Positions 7,809 through 16,425 of a stretch of DNA of 64,000 nt are shown here, piece after piece. The DNA is from Cupriavidus nantongensis. GTDB lineage: Bacteria > Pseudomonadota > Gammaproteobacteria > Burkholderiales > Burkholderiaceae. Where the stretch lies: positions 2,658,967 to 2,722,966 of the forward strand of contig NZ_CP014844.1 of NCBI RefSeq assembly GCF_001598055.1. Direction: 5' to 3'. Under the pieces are notes generated by a model. It saw nothing but the letters and a program-made list of their open reading frames with translations, did not search any database and had not been told where the DNA came from. The position numbers and the translations under genes are program-made. The stretch's first letter is position 1, and each line of letters starts with the position of its first letter.

Positions 7809-10421
7809 ATGAATTCTGCAAACCGCAAACCGCTACCGGGCACCAAGCTGGATTACTTCGACGCGCGCGCCGCGGTCGAGGCGATCCAGCCGGGTGCCTA
7901 CGACAAGCTGCCGTACACGTCGCGCGTGCTGGCAGAAAACCTGGTGCGCCGCTGCGATCCCGCCACGCTGACGGATTCGCTGAAGCAGCTGATCGAGCGC
8001 AAGCGCGACCTCGACTTCCCATGGTTCCCGGCGCGCGTGGTGTGCCACGACATCCTGGGCCAGACCGCGCTGGTAGACCTGGCTGGCCTGCGCGACGCCA
8101 TTGCCGACCAGGGCGGCGATCCCGCCAAGGTTAACCCGGTGGTGCCGGTGCAGCTGATCGTCGACCACTCGCTGGCGGTGGAGTGCGGCGGCTTCGATCC
8201 CGATGCCTTCGCCAAGAACCGCGCCATCGAAGACCGCCGCAACGAAGACCGTTTCCATTTCATCGACTGGACCAAGAAGGCGTTCAAGAACGTCGACGTG
8301 ATCCCGCCGGGCAACGGCATCATGCACCAGATCAACCTGGAGAAGATGTCGCCGGTGATCCATGCTGACAACGGCGTGGCCTACCCCGACACCTGCGTCG
8401 GCACCGACAGCCACACCCCGCACGTCGATGCGCTGGGCGTGATCGCCATCGGCGTCGGCGGCCTGGAGGCCGAGAACGTGATGCTCGGCCGCGCCTCGTG
8501 GATGCGCCTGCCGGATATCGTCGGCGTCGAGCTGACCGGCAAGCGACAGCCCGGCATCACCGCCACCGACATCGTGCTGGCCCTGACCGAATTCCTGCGC
8601 AAGGAAAAAGTGGTCGGCGCCTACCTGGAATTCCGCGGCGAGGGCGCGTCGAGCCTGACGCTCGGCGACCGCGCCACCATCTCCAACATGGCACCCGAAT
8701 ACGGCGCCACCGCGGCGATGTTCTTCATCGACGAGCAGACCATCGAATACCTGCGCCTGACCGGCCGCAGCGACGAGCAGCTCAAGCTGGTCGAGACCTA
8801 CGCCAGGACCGCCGGCCTGTGGGCCGATTCGCTGCAGAACGCCGAGTACGAGCGCGTGCTGAAGTTCGACCTGTCGAGCGTGGTGCGCAACATGGCCGGC
8901 CCGTCCAACCCGCACAAACGCCTGCCGACCTCGGCGCTGGCCGAGCGCGGCATCGCCGTCGACCTGGACCAGGCCCGCGCGCAGGAAGCCGAAGGCCTGA
9001 TGCCCGATGGCGCCGTGATCATCGCCGCCATCACCAGCTGCACCAACACCAGCAACCCGCGCAACGTGATCGCCGCCGCGCTGCTGGCACGCAACGCCAA
9101 CGCGCGCGGGCTGACGCGCAAGCCGTGGGTCAAGTCGTCGCTGGCGCCCGGCTCCAAGGCGGTCGAGCTGTACCTGGAAGAAGCGAAGCTGCTGCCCGAC
9201 CTGGAAAAGCTCGGCTTCGGCATCGTCGCCTTTGCCTGCACCACCTGCAACGGCATGTCGGGCGCGCTCGATCCGAAGATCCAGCAGGAGATCATCGACC
9301 GCGACCTGTACGCGACCGCGGTGCTGTCGGGCAACCGCAATTTCGACGGCCGCATCCACCCGTACGCCAAGCAGGCCTTCCTGGCCTCGCCGCCGCTGGT
9401 GGTGGCCTACGCGATTGCCGGCACCATTCGCTTCGATATCGAGAAGGACGTGCTGGGCACCGACCAGGACGGCAAGCCGGTGTACCTGAAGGACATCTGG
9501 CCGAGCGACGAAGAGATCGACGCCATCGTCAAGCAGAGCGTCAAGCCCGAGCAGTTCCGCAAGGTCTACGAGCCAATGTTCGCGCTGACCGCCGACACCG
9601 GCGAGAGCGCCGCGCCGCTGTACGACTGGCGCCCGCAGAGCACCTATATCCGCCGCCCGCCGTACTGGGAAGGCGCGCTGGCCGGCGCGCGCACGCTGCA
9701 GGGCCTGCGTCCGCTGGCGGTGCTGGGCGACAACATCACCACCGACCACCTGTCGCCGTCCAACGCGATCCTGCCTAACAGTGCCGCGGGCGAATACCTG
9801 GCCAGGATGGGCCTGCCGGAAGAGGACTTCAACTCGTACGCGACGCACCGCGGCGACCACCTGACCGCGCAGCGCGCCACCTTCGCCAACCCGACGCTGG
9901 TCAATGAAATGGCCGTGGTCGACGGCCAGGTCAAAAAGGGTTCGCTGGCGCGCATCGAGCCGGAAGGCAAGGTGGTGCGCATGTGGGAGGCGATCGAGAC
10001 CTATATGGACCGCAAGCAGCCGCTGATCATCATCGCCGGCGCCGACTATGGCCAAGGTTCGTCGCGCGACTGGGCCGCCAAGGGCGTACGCCTGGCCGGC
10101 GTGGAGGCCATCGTCGCCGAAGGCTTCGAGCGCATCCACCGCACCAACCTGATCGGCATGGGCGTGCTGCCGCTGGAGTTCAAACCGGGCGTGAACCGCC
10201 TGACGCTGGGCCTGGACGGCACCGAGACCTATGACGTGATCGGCGAGCGCCAGCCGCGCACGACGCTGACGCTGGTGGTCCATCGCAAGAACGGCGAGCG
10301 CGTCGAGGTGCCGGTGACGTGCCGTCTCGACAGCGACGAGGAAGTGTCGATCTACGAGGCGGGCGGCGTGCTGCAGCGGTTTGCGCAGGACTTTTTGGAG
10401 TCGAACAAGGCGGCGGCGTAA
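7809..10421 (+). CDS. acnD: 2-methylcitrate dehydratase, Fe/S-dependent (AcnD)
   Basis: 870 aa aconitase-family enzyme. Three cluster-ligand cysteines are visible: Cys411 (ITSCTNTSNP), Cys477 and Cys480 (ACTTCNGMSGAL). The swivel domain with GSSRDWAAKGVRLAG lies near residues 745-770. With PrpF it replaces PrpD: AcnD dehydrates 2-methylcitrate to a methylaconitate isomer that PrpF converts for rehydration. No prpD is present, as expected for this variant. The gene follows a terminator, so it may have its own promoter or depend on readthrough. Cytosolic. Confidence 0.96.
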   Translation: MNSANRKPLPGTKLDYFDARAAVEAIQPGAYDKLPYTSRVLAENLVRRCDPATLTDSLKQLIERKRDLDFPWFPARVVCHDILGQTALVDLAGLRDAIADQGGDPAKVNPVVPVQLIVDHSLAVECGGFDPDAFAKNRAIEDRRNEDRFHFIDWTKKAFKNVDVIPPGNGIMHQINLEKMSPVIHADNGVAYPDTCVGTDSHTPHVDALGVIAIGVGGLEAENVMLGRASWMRLPDIVGVELTGKRQPGITATDIVLALTEFLRKEKVVGAYLEFRGEGASSLTLGDRATISNMAPEYGATAAMFFIDEQTIEYLRLTGRSDEQLKLVETYARTAGLWADSLQNAEYERVLKFDLSSVVRNMAGPSNPHKRLPTSALAERGIAVDLDQARAQEAEGLMPDGAVIIAAITSCTNTSNPRNVIAAALLARNANARGLTRKPWVKSSLAPGSKAVELYLEEAKLLPDLEKLGFGIVAFACTTCNGMSGALDPKIQQEIIDRDLYATAVLSGNRNFDGRIHPYAKQAFLASPPLVVAYAIAGTIRFDIEKDVLGTDQDGKPVYLKDIWPSDEEIDAIVKQSVKPEQFRKVYEPMFALTADTGESAAPLYDWRPQSTYIRRPPYWEGALAGARTLQGLRPLAVLGDNITTDHLSPSNAILPNSAAGEYLARMGLPEEDFNSYATHRGDHLTAQRATFANPTLVNEMAVVDGQVKKGSLARIEPEGKVVRMWEAIETYMDRKQPLIIIAGADYGQGSSRDWAAKGVRLAGVEAIVAEGFERIHRTNLIGMGVLPLEFKPGVNRLTLGLDGTETYDVIGERQPRTTLTLVVHRKNGERVEVPVTCRLDSDEEVSIYEAGGVLQRFAQDFLESNKAAA

Positions 10422-10449
10422 GCTCGAGCTGCTACCGAAGCCGGTGGTG

Positions 10450-10576
10450 TGCTCCCCTCTCCCGCTTGCGGGAGAGGGGTTGGGGGAGAGGGCTGGCGGT
10501 TGGCAAGCGCGATATCGCTTCACTTCGTGGCAACGCCTGCCCTCTCCCCCGCCCCTCTCCCAGAGGGAGAGGGGAG
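10450..10576. repeat. REP/BIME-like nested inverted repeat
   Basis: The left arm is itself a hairpin (CCCCTCTCCCGCTTGCGGGA then GAGGGG), followed by a G-rich run; the right arm (10541-10576) is an approximate inverse copy of the whole left arm and also contains a small hairpin (CTCTCCCAGAGGGAGAGG). The unit fills half of the acnD-prpF gap. A related hairpin recurs at 13329-13355. This is the pattern of dispersed REP elements that can stop transcription or protect mRNA ends. Confidence 0.75.
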
Positions 10577-10660
10577 CAAATAAGCGCCAGGCTTTGCTTC
10601 CCCGCAAATGGATTCCTAAGCTGTCACCAGGCCCCAGGCCTAACCACGACATTCATTCCC

Positions 10661-11851
10661 ATGGCCCACCTACCCCAGATCAAGATCCCCGCCACCTACA
10701 TCCGTGGCGGCACCAGCAAGGGCGTGTTCTTCCGCCTGCAAGACCTGCCCGAGCGCGCCCGGGTGCCCGGCCCCGCGCGCGACGCGCTGCTGCTGCGCGT
10801 GATCGGCAGCCCCGATCCCTATGGCAAGCAAATCGACGGCATGGGTGCAGCCACCTCCAGCACCAGCAAGACCGTGATCGTGTCCAAGAGCACGCGTCCG
10901 GACCACGATGTCGACTACCTGTTCGGCCAGGTCTCGATCGACCAGCCCTTTGTCGACTGGAGCGGCAACTGCGGCAACCTGTCGGCCGCGGTCGGCCCGT
11001 TCGCCATCAGCGCCGGCCTGGTCGACCCGGGCCGCATCCCGCAAAACGGCGTGGCCGTGGTGCGCATCTGGCAGGCCAATATCGGCAAGACCATCATCGG
11101 CCATGTGCCCATCACCAACGGTGAAGTGCAGGAAACCGGCGATTTCGAACTGGACGGCGTGACCTTCCCCGCCGCCGAAGTCCAGCTCGAGTTCATGGAC
11201 CCGGCCGCAGAGGAAGAAGGCGCCGGCGGCGCGATGTTCCCGACCGGCAATGTCGTCGACGACCTGGAGGTGCCGGGAGTCGGCACGCTCAAGGCGACCA
11301 TGATCAATGCCGGCATCCCGACCATCTTCGTCAATGCGGAGAGCATCGGCTACACCGGCACCGAGCTGCAGGACGCCATCAACAGCGACACCAGGGCGCT
11401 GGCGATGTTCGAAACCATCCGTGCCTACGGCGCGCTGCGCATGGGCCTGATCAAGAACGTCGACGAGGCGGCCAAGCGCCAGCACACGCCCAAGGTCGCC
11501 TTCGTGGCCAGGCCGGTGGACTACACCGCCTCCAGCGGCAAGCAGGTGGCCGCGGCCGACGTCGACCTGCTGGTGCGCGCGCTGTCGATGGGCAAGCTGC
11601 ACCACGCCATGATGGGCACGGCGGCGGTGGCGATCGGCACTGCCGCCGCCATCCCCGGCACGCTGGTCAACCTGGCCGCCGGCGGCGGCGAACGCAATGC
11701 GGTCCGCTTCGGGCATCCGTCCGGCACGCTGCGCGTCGGCGCCGAGGCGCAGCTGGTCGATGGCGAATGGGTGGTCAAAAAGGCCATCATGAGCCGCAGC
11801 GCGCGGGTGCTGATGGAAGGCTGGGTGCGCGTGCCGGGCGACGCGTTCTGA
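10661..11851 (+). CDS. prpF: Methylaconitate cis-trans isomerase
   Basis: 396 aa PrpF-family protein (diaminopimelate epimerase fold). It isomerises the 2-methylaconitate made by AcnD so that it can be rehydrated to 2-methylisocitrate. Visible signatures: TYIRGGTSKGVFF at the N-terminus, SGNCGNLSAAVGPFAI in the first half and the C-terminal GGGERNAVRFGHPSG. The ATG at 10661 (MAHLPQIKIPATYIRGG) gives the standard length; anything further upstream would run through the REP-like repeat. Last gene of the methylcitrate cluster. Confidence 0.95.
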   Translation: MAHLPQIKIPATYIRGGTSKGVFFRLQDLPERARVPGPARDALLLRVIGSPDPYGKQIDGMGAATSSTSKTVIVSKSTRPDHDVDYLFGQVSIDQPFVDWSGNCGNLSAAVGPFAISAGLVDPGRIPQNGVAVVRIWQANIGKTIIGHVPITNGEVQETGDFELDGVTFPAAEVQLEFMDPAAEEEGAGGAMFPTGNVVDDLEVPGVGTLKATMINAGIPTIFVNAESIGYTGTELQDAINSDTRALAMFETIRAYGALRMGLIKNVDEAAKRQHTPKVAFVARPVDYTASSGKQVAAADVDLLVRALSMGKLHHAMMGTAAVAIGTAAAIPGTLVNLAAGGGERNAVRFGHPSGTLRVGAEAQLVDGEWVVKKAIMSRSARVLMEGWVRVPGDAF

Positions 11852-11935
11852 GCCGGTTGCCAGCGAAAACGCCGGCGCCGGCGACGCTCGTCCAGCCCGG
11901 CGATGTATGCGCCTGAAGTTATGGCGCAGGCGGTT

Positions 11936-11954
11936 TTATGCCGAATCGGCATAA
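11936..11954. promoter_or_regulatory. 19-bp perfect palindrome upstream of asparaginase gene
   Basis: TTATGCCGAATCGGCATAA has 9-bp perfect arms around one base. It lies 191 bp before the asparaginase ATG and 85 bp after the prpF stop. The size and symmetry suit a dimeric repressor operator; no regulator gene adjoins, so the factor is unknown. It has no T-run and is a poor terminator. The remaining bases of this 294-bp gap show no clear promoter. Confidence 0.45.
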
Positions 11955-12145
11955 CCCTTGCGCCGCCCTTCCACCGCGAATTTCTCCTCACGTATAGTCT
12001 CTGCCGCTGCCTGAACCGGACCCTGCACCACAGGCCCGGCCGCGGGCAGCCACCGACTGAACACGGACGGCACCATTCCACCCATAAGGTATGTCGTGCC
12101 GCTTCCAGTACGGGCCACACGTTCGTATAGATACCGAGGAGAACC

Positions 12146-13279
12146 ATGAAATATTCCGCCCGCGTCACCACGCTGGCCGCTGCCCTGCTGTCGGCGAGCC
12201 TGATCACCGGCGCCGCCCACGCGCAGCTCGCGCCCGCGGCCCAGCCTGCCGCTACTGCTGCCACTGCTGCCACGGCCCCGGCCGAAGCGCGCAAGGCCAA
12301 CATCGTCATCATCGGCACCGGCGGCACCATTGCCGGCGCCGGCGCGGCGGCGACCAACACCGCCGCCTACCAGTCCGCCGTGGTCCCGGTCGACAAGATC
12401 ATCGCCTCGGTGCCGGAGATCTCCAAGGTCGCCAACGTCAAGGGCGAGCAGATCTTCCAGATCGGCTCGGAAAGCTTCAACAACGAACGCCTGCTCAAGC
12501 TCGCCAAGCGCGTGTCGGAACTGCTCAAGCAGCCCGACGTCGATGGCATCGTGATCACGCACGGCACCGACACCATCGAGGAAACCGCGTACTTCCTCAA
12601 CCTGACGCTGAAGAGCGACAAACCGGTGGTGGTGGTCGGCTCGATGCGCCCGGGCACCGCGCTGGGTGCCGACGGCGCGCTGAACCTCTATGACGCCGTG
12701 CTGGTCGCCTCCAATCCGGCGTCCAAAGGCAAGGGCACGCTGGCAGTGCTGAACGACGAGATCCACACCGGCCGCGACGTCTCCAAGACCAACACCTTCA
12801 AGACCGAGACCTTCCGCTCGCCGTTCGGCCCGCTGGGCTACGTGGTCGAAGGCCGCACCCTGTTCTACCGCCTGCCGGCGCGTCCGCACACGCTGCAGAC
12901 GCAGTGGGACATCGACAAGATCGACAAGCTGCCCGAGGTGGCGGTGGTCTATGCCTATGGCAACGCCAACCCGGCCGCGGTCGAGGCGGCGGTGAAGAGC
13001 GGCGCCAAGGCCATCATCTACGCCGCCACCGGCAACGGCAGCGTCGGCGACTACATGGTCGAGTCGCTCAAGGCCGCGCGCGCCAAGGGCGTGCACATCG
13101 TGCGCGCGTCGCGCACCGGCAGCGGCGTGGTGGTGCGCAACGCCGAGCAGCCGGACGACAAGTACGACTGGATCGTCACCGACGACCAGCTGCCGCAGAA
13201 GGCGCGCATCCTGATGGCGCTAGCGCTGACGCAGACCAACGACAGCAAGGCGCTGCAGCAGGTGTTCTGGAAGTACTGA
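12146..13279 (+). CDS. Secreted type II L-asparaginase/glutaminase
   Basis: 377 aa. A Sec signal peptide (residues 1-26, ending AHA) is followed by an Ala/Pro-rich linker and the asparaginase domain. The two catalytic threonine motifs are present: Thr61 in GTGGTIAG and Thr141-Asp142 in THGTDT. The enzyme hydrolyses asparagine (and often glutamine) in the periplasm, freeing ammonia and aspartate. Ribosome site GAGGAG precedes the ATG. The C-terminal half (GDYMVESLKAARAKG, RTGSGVV) is complete and ends in the family-typical FWKY. It is monocistronic and convergent with the downstream flavoprotein gene. Confidence 0.92.
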   Translation: MKYSARVTTLAAALLSASLITGAAHAQLAPAAQPAATAATAATAPAEARKANIVIIGTGGTIAGAGAAATNTAAYQSAVVPVDKIIASVPEISKVANVKGEQIFQIGSESFNNERLLKLAKRVSELLKQPDVDGIVITHGTDTIEETAYFLNLTLKSDKPVVVVGSMRPGTALGADGALNLYDAVLVASNPASKGKGTLAVLNDEIHTGRDVSKTNTFKTETFRSPFGPLGYVVEGRTLFYRLPARPHTLQTQWDIDKIDKLPEVAVVYAYGNANPAAVEAAVKSGAKAIIYAATGNGSVGDYMVESLKAARAKGVHIVRASRTGSGVVVRNAEQPDDKYDWIVTDDQLPQKARILMALALTQTNDSKALQQVFWKY

Positions 13280-13328
13280 TGGCGCTGCCGGGCGTTGGCG
13301 GCGGGCTCGCCGCCCGTCGCCCGTCCCT

Positions 13329-13355
13329 GCCCCTCTCCCGCAAGCGGAGAGGGGC
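13329..13355. repeat. REP-like hairpin between convergent genes
   Basis: GCCCCTCTCCCGC and GCGGAGAGGGGC form a 12-bp stem. It is a single-copy relative of the element between acnD and prpF. Its position between two convergent stops suggests a transcription end or mRNA-stabilising hairpin. Confidence 0.6.
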
Positions 13356-13386
13356 GCCGTGCCTCGGTCAAGCACAACGCCCCTGT

Positions 13387-14358
13387 TCACTGCGCCAGCT
13401 GGCCCAGCACCGTACCGCCGAAGGCCTCGATAAACGCCTGCTGGTTGACCCCAACGTTGTGCAGGAACAGCGCATCGACCCCCATCCGCAAATCTTCCGC
13501 GAGCCACGCCGCATGCCGCCCCAGGTCCGATGAGATCCGCACTGCGCGATCCATGTCGGCCAGCGTCACCCCCGCCGCGCGCGCCTCGAAATCCGCCGGC
13601 ATCGCCAGCTCGGCCGCATCGGCACTGTCCAGCAGGTTGGTACGCCACTGGGCATGCGCCAGCGCGCGCGCTGCTTCGTCGCCGGCCTGCGGATCCGCAT
13701 AGGCCAGCTTGACCTGCACATAGACCGGCCTGGCGCTGCCCGCGGCATCGCGGAAGGCCTCGATGCGGGCGCGCATCGCCGCGCGCTCGCCCGACACCGT
13801 GACCAGCCCGTCCGCCCAGCCGCCGGCCCAGCGCGCAGTGGCTTCGGTCAGCGCCGCGCAGAACACCGGCGGGGGCGAGGCCGGCAGCGAGTACAGCCGG
13901 GCGCGCTCGACCGTGACCGCGCCGCGGTGGCTGACTTCCTCGCCGCGCCACAGTGCGCGCATGATCTCCACCGACTCGCGCAGCATGGCGTTGCGCCGCG
14001 GCTTGGACGGCCACGCGCGCCCGGTGATGTGTTCGTTCAGCGCCTCGCCGCTGCCCACCGCCAGCCAGAAGCGCTCAGGGAACAGCACGCATAGCGTCGC
14101 GGCTGCCTGCGCGATGACGGCCGGATGGTAGCGCCCGAACGGGCACGTGACCACGCCCGTGGGGAGCGCTGCCTGCGCCATGACGGCGCCGAGCCAGGTC
14201 CAGGCGTGGCCGCTCTGCCCCTGCGCCTCGCTCCACGGATGGAAGTGGTCCGACGCGCTCAGCGCGCCGAAGCCCGCATCGCGCGCCAGCACCGCCAGGC
14301 GCAGCAGGTGGTCCGGCGCGAACTGTTCGTGCGAAGCGTGGTAGCCGATCAGCGCCAT
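13387..14358 (-). CDS. LLM-class flavin-dependent oxidoreductase (TIGR03885-like)
   Basis: 323 aa luciferase-like TIM-barrel flavoprotein. Characteristic parts: SASDHFHPW near residues 35-43, the GSGEALNEHITG loop and ADGLVTVSG. The ASDHF and GSGEALNEH sequences resemble F420-dependent glucose-6-phosphate dehydrogenase-type LLM enzymes, but Cupriavidus is not known to make F420 widely, so FMN is likely. It is the last gene of a four-gene minus-strand unit with an ASRT-family protein and two GH13 enzymes; the 33-bp gap to the ASRT gene supports cotranscription. Its role in alpha-glucan metabolism or oxidation of a sugar derivative is not known. Confidence 0.75.
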   Translation of the reverse strand: MALIGYHASHEQFAPDHLLRLAVLARDAGFGALSASDHFHPWSEAQGQSGHAWTWLGAVMAQAALPTGVVTCPFGRYHPAVIAQAAATLCVLFPERFWLAVGSGEALNEHITGRAWPSKPRRNAMLRESVEIMRALWRGEEVSHRGAVTVERARLYSLPASPPPVFCAALTEATARWAGGWADGLVTVSGERAAMRARIEAFRDAAGSARPVYVQVKLAYADPQAGDEAARALAHAQWRTNLLDSADAAELAMPADFEARAAGVTLADMDRAVRISSDLGRHAAWLAEDLRMGVDALFLHNVGVNQQAFIEAFGGTVLGQLAQ

Positions 14359-14391
14359 GGCGGCTCCCCGGTGCGGATGCTCGCGTACGGC

Positions 14392-14763
14392 TCAGCCCGC
14401 ATACGCCACCGTCGTCATCAGGGCCAGCGCCGGCTGGCGCGAATCGAGCCGCGTGTGCTGCACCACCACCGGCCTGTCCGCCTCGATCACGCAGGCGTAG
14501 TCTGTCGCCAGCGGCACCGGCTCCGGATCGCGCAGGTCGTTGAAGCGCAGATGCAGCGTGCGGCGGGCCGGCACGGTCACGCGGTACGGCCCGGCCGGCT
14601 CGCGCTCGGCAAAGAACAGCGTCAGCGTGACGTGGGCCGGCAGGTCGCCGGTGTTGAGCAGGCATGCGGTTTCGTGGCTGGCCAGCTCGCGGCTTTCGTC
14701 GCCGCGCGGGCGCGGCAGGTAGCCTTCGGCAATTACCCAGCGTCTTTGTCCGATCGCTTCCAT
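14392..14763 (-). CDS. Anabaena sensory rhodopsin transducer (ASRT)-family protein
   Basis: 123 aa single-domain beta-sandwich protein. Motifs recognised as ASRT/DUF1362: WVIAEGYLP at the N-terminus, SHETACLLNTGD, PAGPYRVTVPARRTLH, RFNDL and the C-terminal VVQHTRLDSRQPALALM. In Anabaena the homologue is a soluble tetrameric partner of sensory rhodopsin; the wider family has been proposed to bind small molecules, possibly carbohydrates. No rhodopsin gene lies in this window. Here it sits 39 bp after a trehalose synthase-like gene and 33 bp before an LLM flavoprotein, which supports a sugar-linked role rather than light sensing. That role is inference. Confidence 0.85.
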   Translation of the reverse strand: MEAIGQRRWVIAEGYLPRPRGDESRELASHETACLLNTGDLPAHVTLTLFFAEREPAGPYRVTVPARRTLHLRFNDLRDPEPVPLATDYACVIEADRPVVVQHTRLDSRQPALALMTTVAYAG

Positions 14764-14802
14764 CGTCCCTCTCCCTCCATGGCCGTTTGCCCCGGGTGCT
14801 GC

Positions 14803-16425
14803 TCAGCGGTCCTCGCAACGGCGCATCCAGCGATAGCCGTAGCCGCCCAGCGCAAAGCACGCAGCCCCAGGCGGACTCGGGGCGTAGCCGCGGTCGGCGA
14901 ACACGTCGCACAGCGCCACGCCGGACAACTCGCCGATGCGGCATTCGACCGCCTCGGCGCCGAGGTTGACCAGCGTCACCGTGGTGCGGCCGTCAAGCGC
15001 ATAGCGCAGCGCCAGCACCGCCCGGCAGTCGGTCGCGAGAATCGACCAGCGGCCATAGCCGATCTCCGGCATGCCCACCCGGGTGCGCAGCATGCGGCCC
15101 ACCCGCGCCAGCAGCGAATCGGGCTGCAGCAGCTGCGCGTTGACATTGGTGGTGGCAAAACGCAGCGGCCCGTCGCGGATCACCGGCACCTGCAGCGCAT
15201 CGGGGGCGGCGGTCGAGAAGCCGCCGTTCTCTTCATCCGACCACTGCATGGCCGTGCGCACCGCGTGCCGTTCTTCCAGCGACAGGTCCTCGCCCATGCC
15301 GATCTCCTCGCCATAGCGCAGGATCGGCGTGCCCGGCAACGAAAACAGCAGGGCCTGCACCTGGGCGATGCGCTGCACGTCGCCGTCCAGCATCGGCGGC
15401 AGGCGGCGGCGGATGCCGCGGTTGTAGATGCGCATGCGCGCCTCCGGGGCGAAGCAGCGCATCACCTCGTCGCGTTCGGCCTCGCTCAGGCGCTCCAGGT
15501 CGAGCTCGTCGTGGTTGCGCACCCACACCGCGTACTGCGCCAGCGCCGGCGGCGCGGGCTGCTCGCGCAGCGCGCGCTCGATCGGCTCGGCCTGGCGGCG
15601 CGCCAGCGCCAGGAACAGGTGGTTGTTGAGCCAGAAGTTCGACAGCATGGTCAGCCGGTGCCCGTCGCCGAAGTAATGCGCATACTGCTGCGGCGGCACG
15701 TCGACTTCGCCCAGCAGCACCGCGTCGGCGCGGCGCAGCGAGGCATGCCGGCGCAACTCGTCCATCAGCCAGAAGCCGTCGCCGCCATCGGGCGCGGCCC
15801 GCGCCAGCTCGATCATGTGCGAGGCGGCATCGACGCGGAAGCCCGAGACCCCGAGCCGCAGCCAGAACGACATGATGTCCTCGATCTCGCGCCGCACCGC
15901 GGGATTGGCCAAGTTCAGGTCGGGCTCGTGCCGGTAGAACACGTGGCGGTAGTACTGGCCGGCAGCATCGTCCCAGGTCCAGACATCGTCCTCGACAGTC
16001 GGGAAGATCGGCTTGGCCGCGGTCTGCTCCGGCTGGTCGGCCCATACGTAGTAGTCGCGGTATGGCGAATCGCGGTCCTTGCGCGCCGCCAGGAACCACG
16101 GATGCTGGTCCGAAGTATGTTGCGCCACCAGGTCGATCACCACGCGGATGCCCAGTTCCTCGGCCTTTTCCAGCAGCTTGACCACATCCTCCAAGGTGCC
16201 GAAGCGCGCATCGACATTGATATGGTCGACCACGTCATAGCCGCCATCGCGCATCGGCGAACGATAGAACGGCGAAATCCACAGGCAGGTGATGCCGAGC
16301 CCGCGCAAGTACGGCAAGCGCGCCGTCAGGCCGGGTATATCGCCCCAGCCATCGCCGTTACTGTCCTGGTAGACGCTGACGTCGACCTGGTAGACGATCG
16401 CGTTGCGATACCACAGTGCATTCAT
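14803..16425 (-). CDS. GH13 trehalose synthase-like alpha-glucan enzyme
   Basis: 540 aa. GH13 TIM barrel with nucleophile Asp199 (SGFRVDAAS), acid/base Glu240 (LLGEVD) and transition-state Asp306 (VRNHDELDL). The opening WYRNAIVYQVDVSVYQDSNG and NHDELDLERLS are typical of trehalose synthase (TreS), which interconverts maltose and trehalose by intramolecular transglucosylation; an amylosucrase or glucosidase activity cannot be excluded. A beta-sandwich domain C ends the protein. No maltokinase extension is fused. The start at 16425 overlaps the preceding gene's stop (ATGA), so translation is probably coupled. No signal peptide: cytosolic. Confidence 0.85.
   Translation of the reverse strand: MNALWYRNAIVYQVDVSVYQDSNGDGWGDIPGLTARLPYLRGLGITCLWISPFYRSPMRDGGYDVVDHINVDARFGTLEDVVKLLEKAEELGIRVVIDLVAQHTSDQHPWFLAARKDRDSPYRDYYVWADQPEQTAAKPIFPTVEDDVWTWDDAAGQYYRHVFYRHEPDLNLANPAVRREIEDIMSFWLRLGVSGFRVDAASHMIELARAAPDGGDGFWLMDELRRHASLRRADAVLLGEVDVPPQQYAHYFGDGHRLTMLSNFWLNNHLFLALARRQAEPIERALREQPAPPALAQYAVWVRNHDELDLERLSEAERDEVMRCFAPEARMRIYNRGIRRRLPPMLDGDVQRIAQVQALLFSLPGTPILRYGEEIGMGEDLSLEERHAVRTAMQWSDEENGGFSTAAPDALQVPVIRDGPLRFATTNVNAQLLQPDSLLARVGRMLRTRVGMPEIGYGRWSILATDCRAVLALRYALDGRTTVTLVNLGAEAVECRIGELSGVALCDVFADRGYAPSPPGAACFALGGYGYRWMRRCEDR

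Noticed and set aside
7833-10652. 939-codon frame antisense to acnD
   Set aside because: Shadow of acnD caused by strong third-position GC bias; composition is not protein-like.
12001-12145. Housekeeping promoter for asparaginase (TATAGT near 11993)
   Set aside because: The nearest TTG-type -35 is 29 bp away, not a workable spacer.
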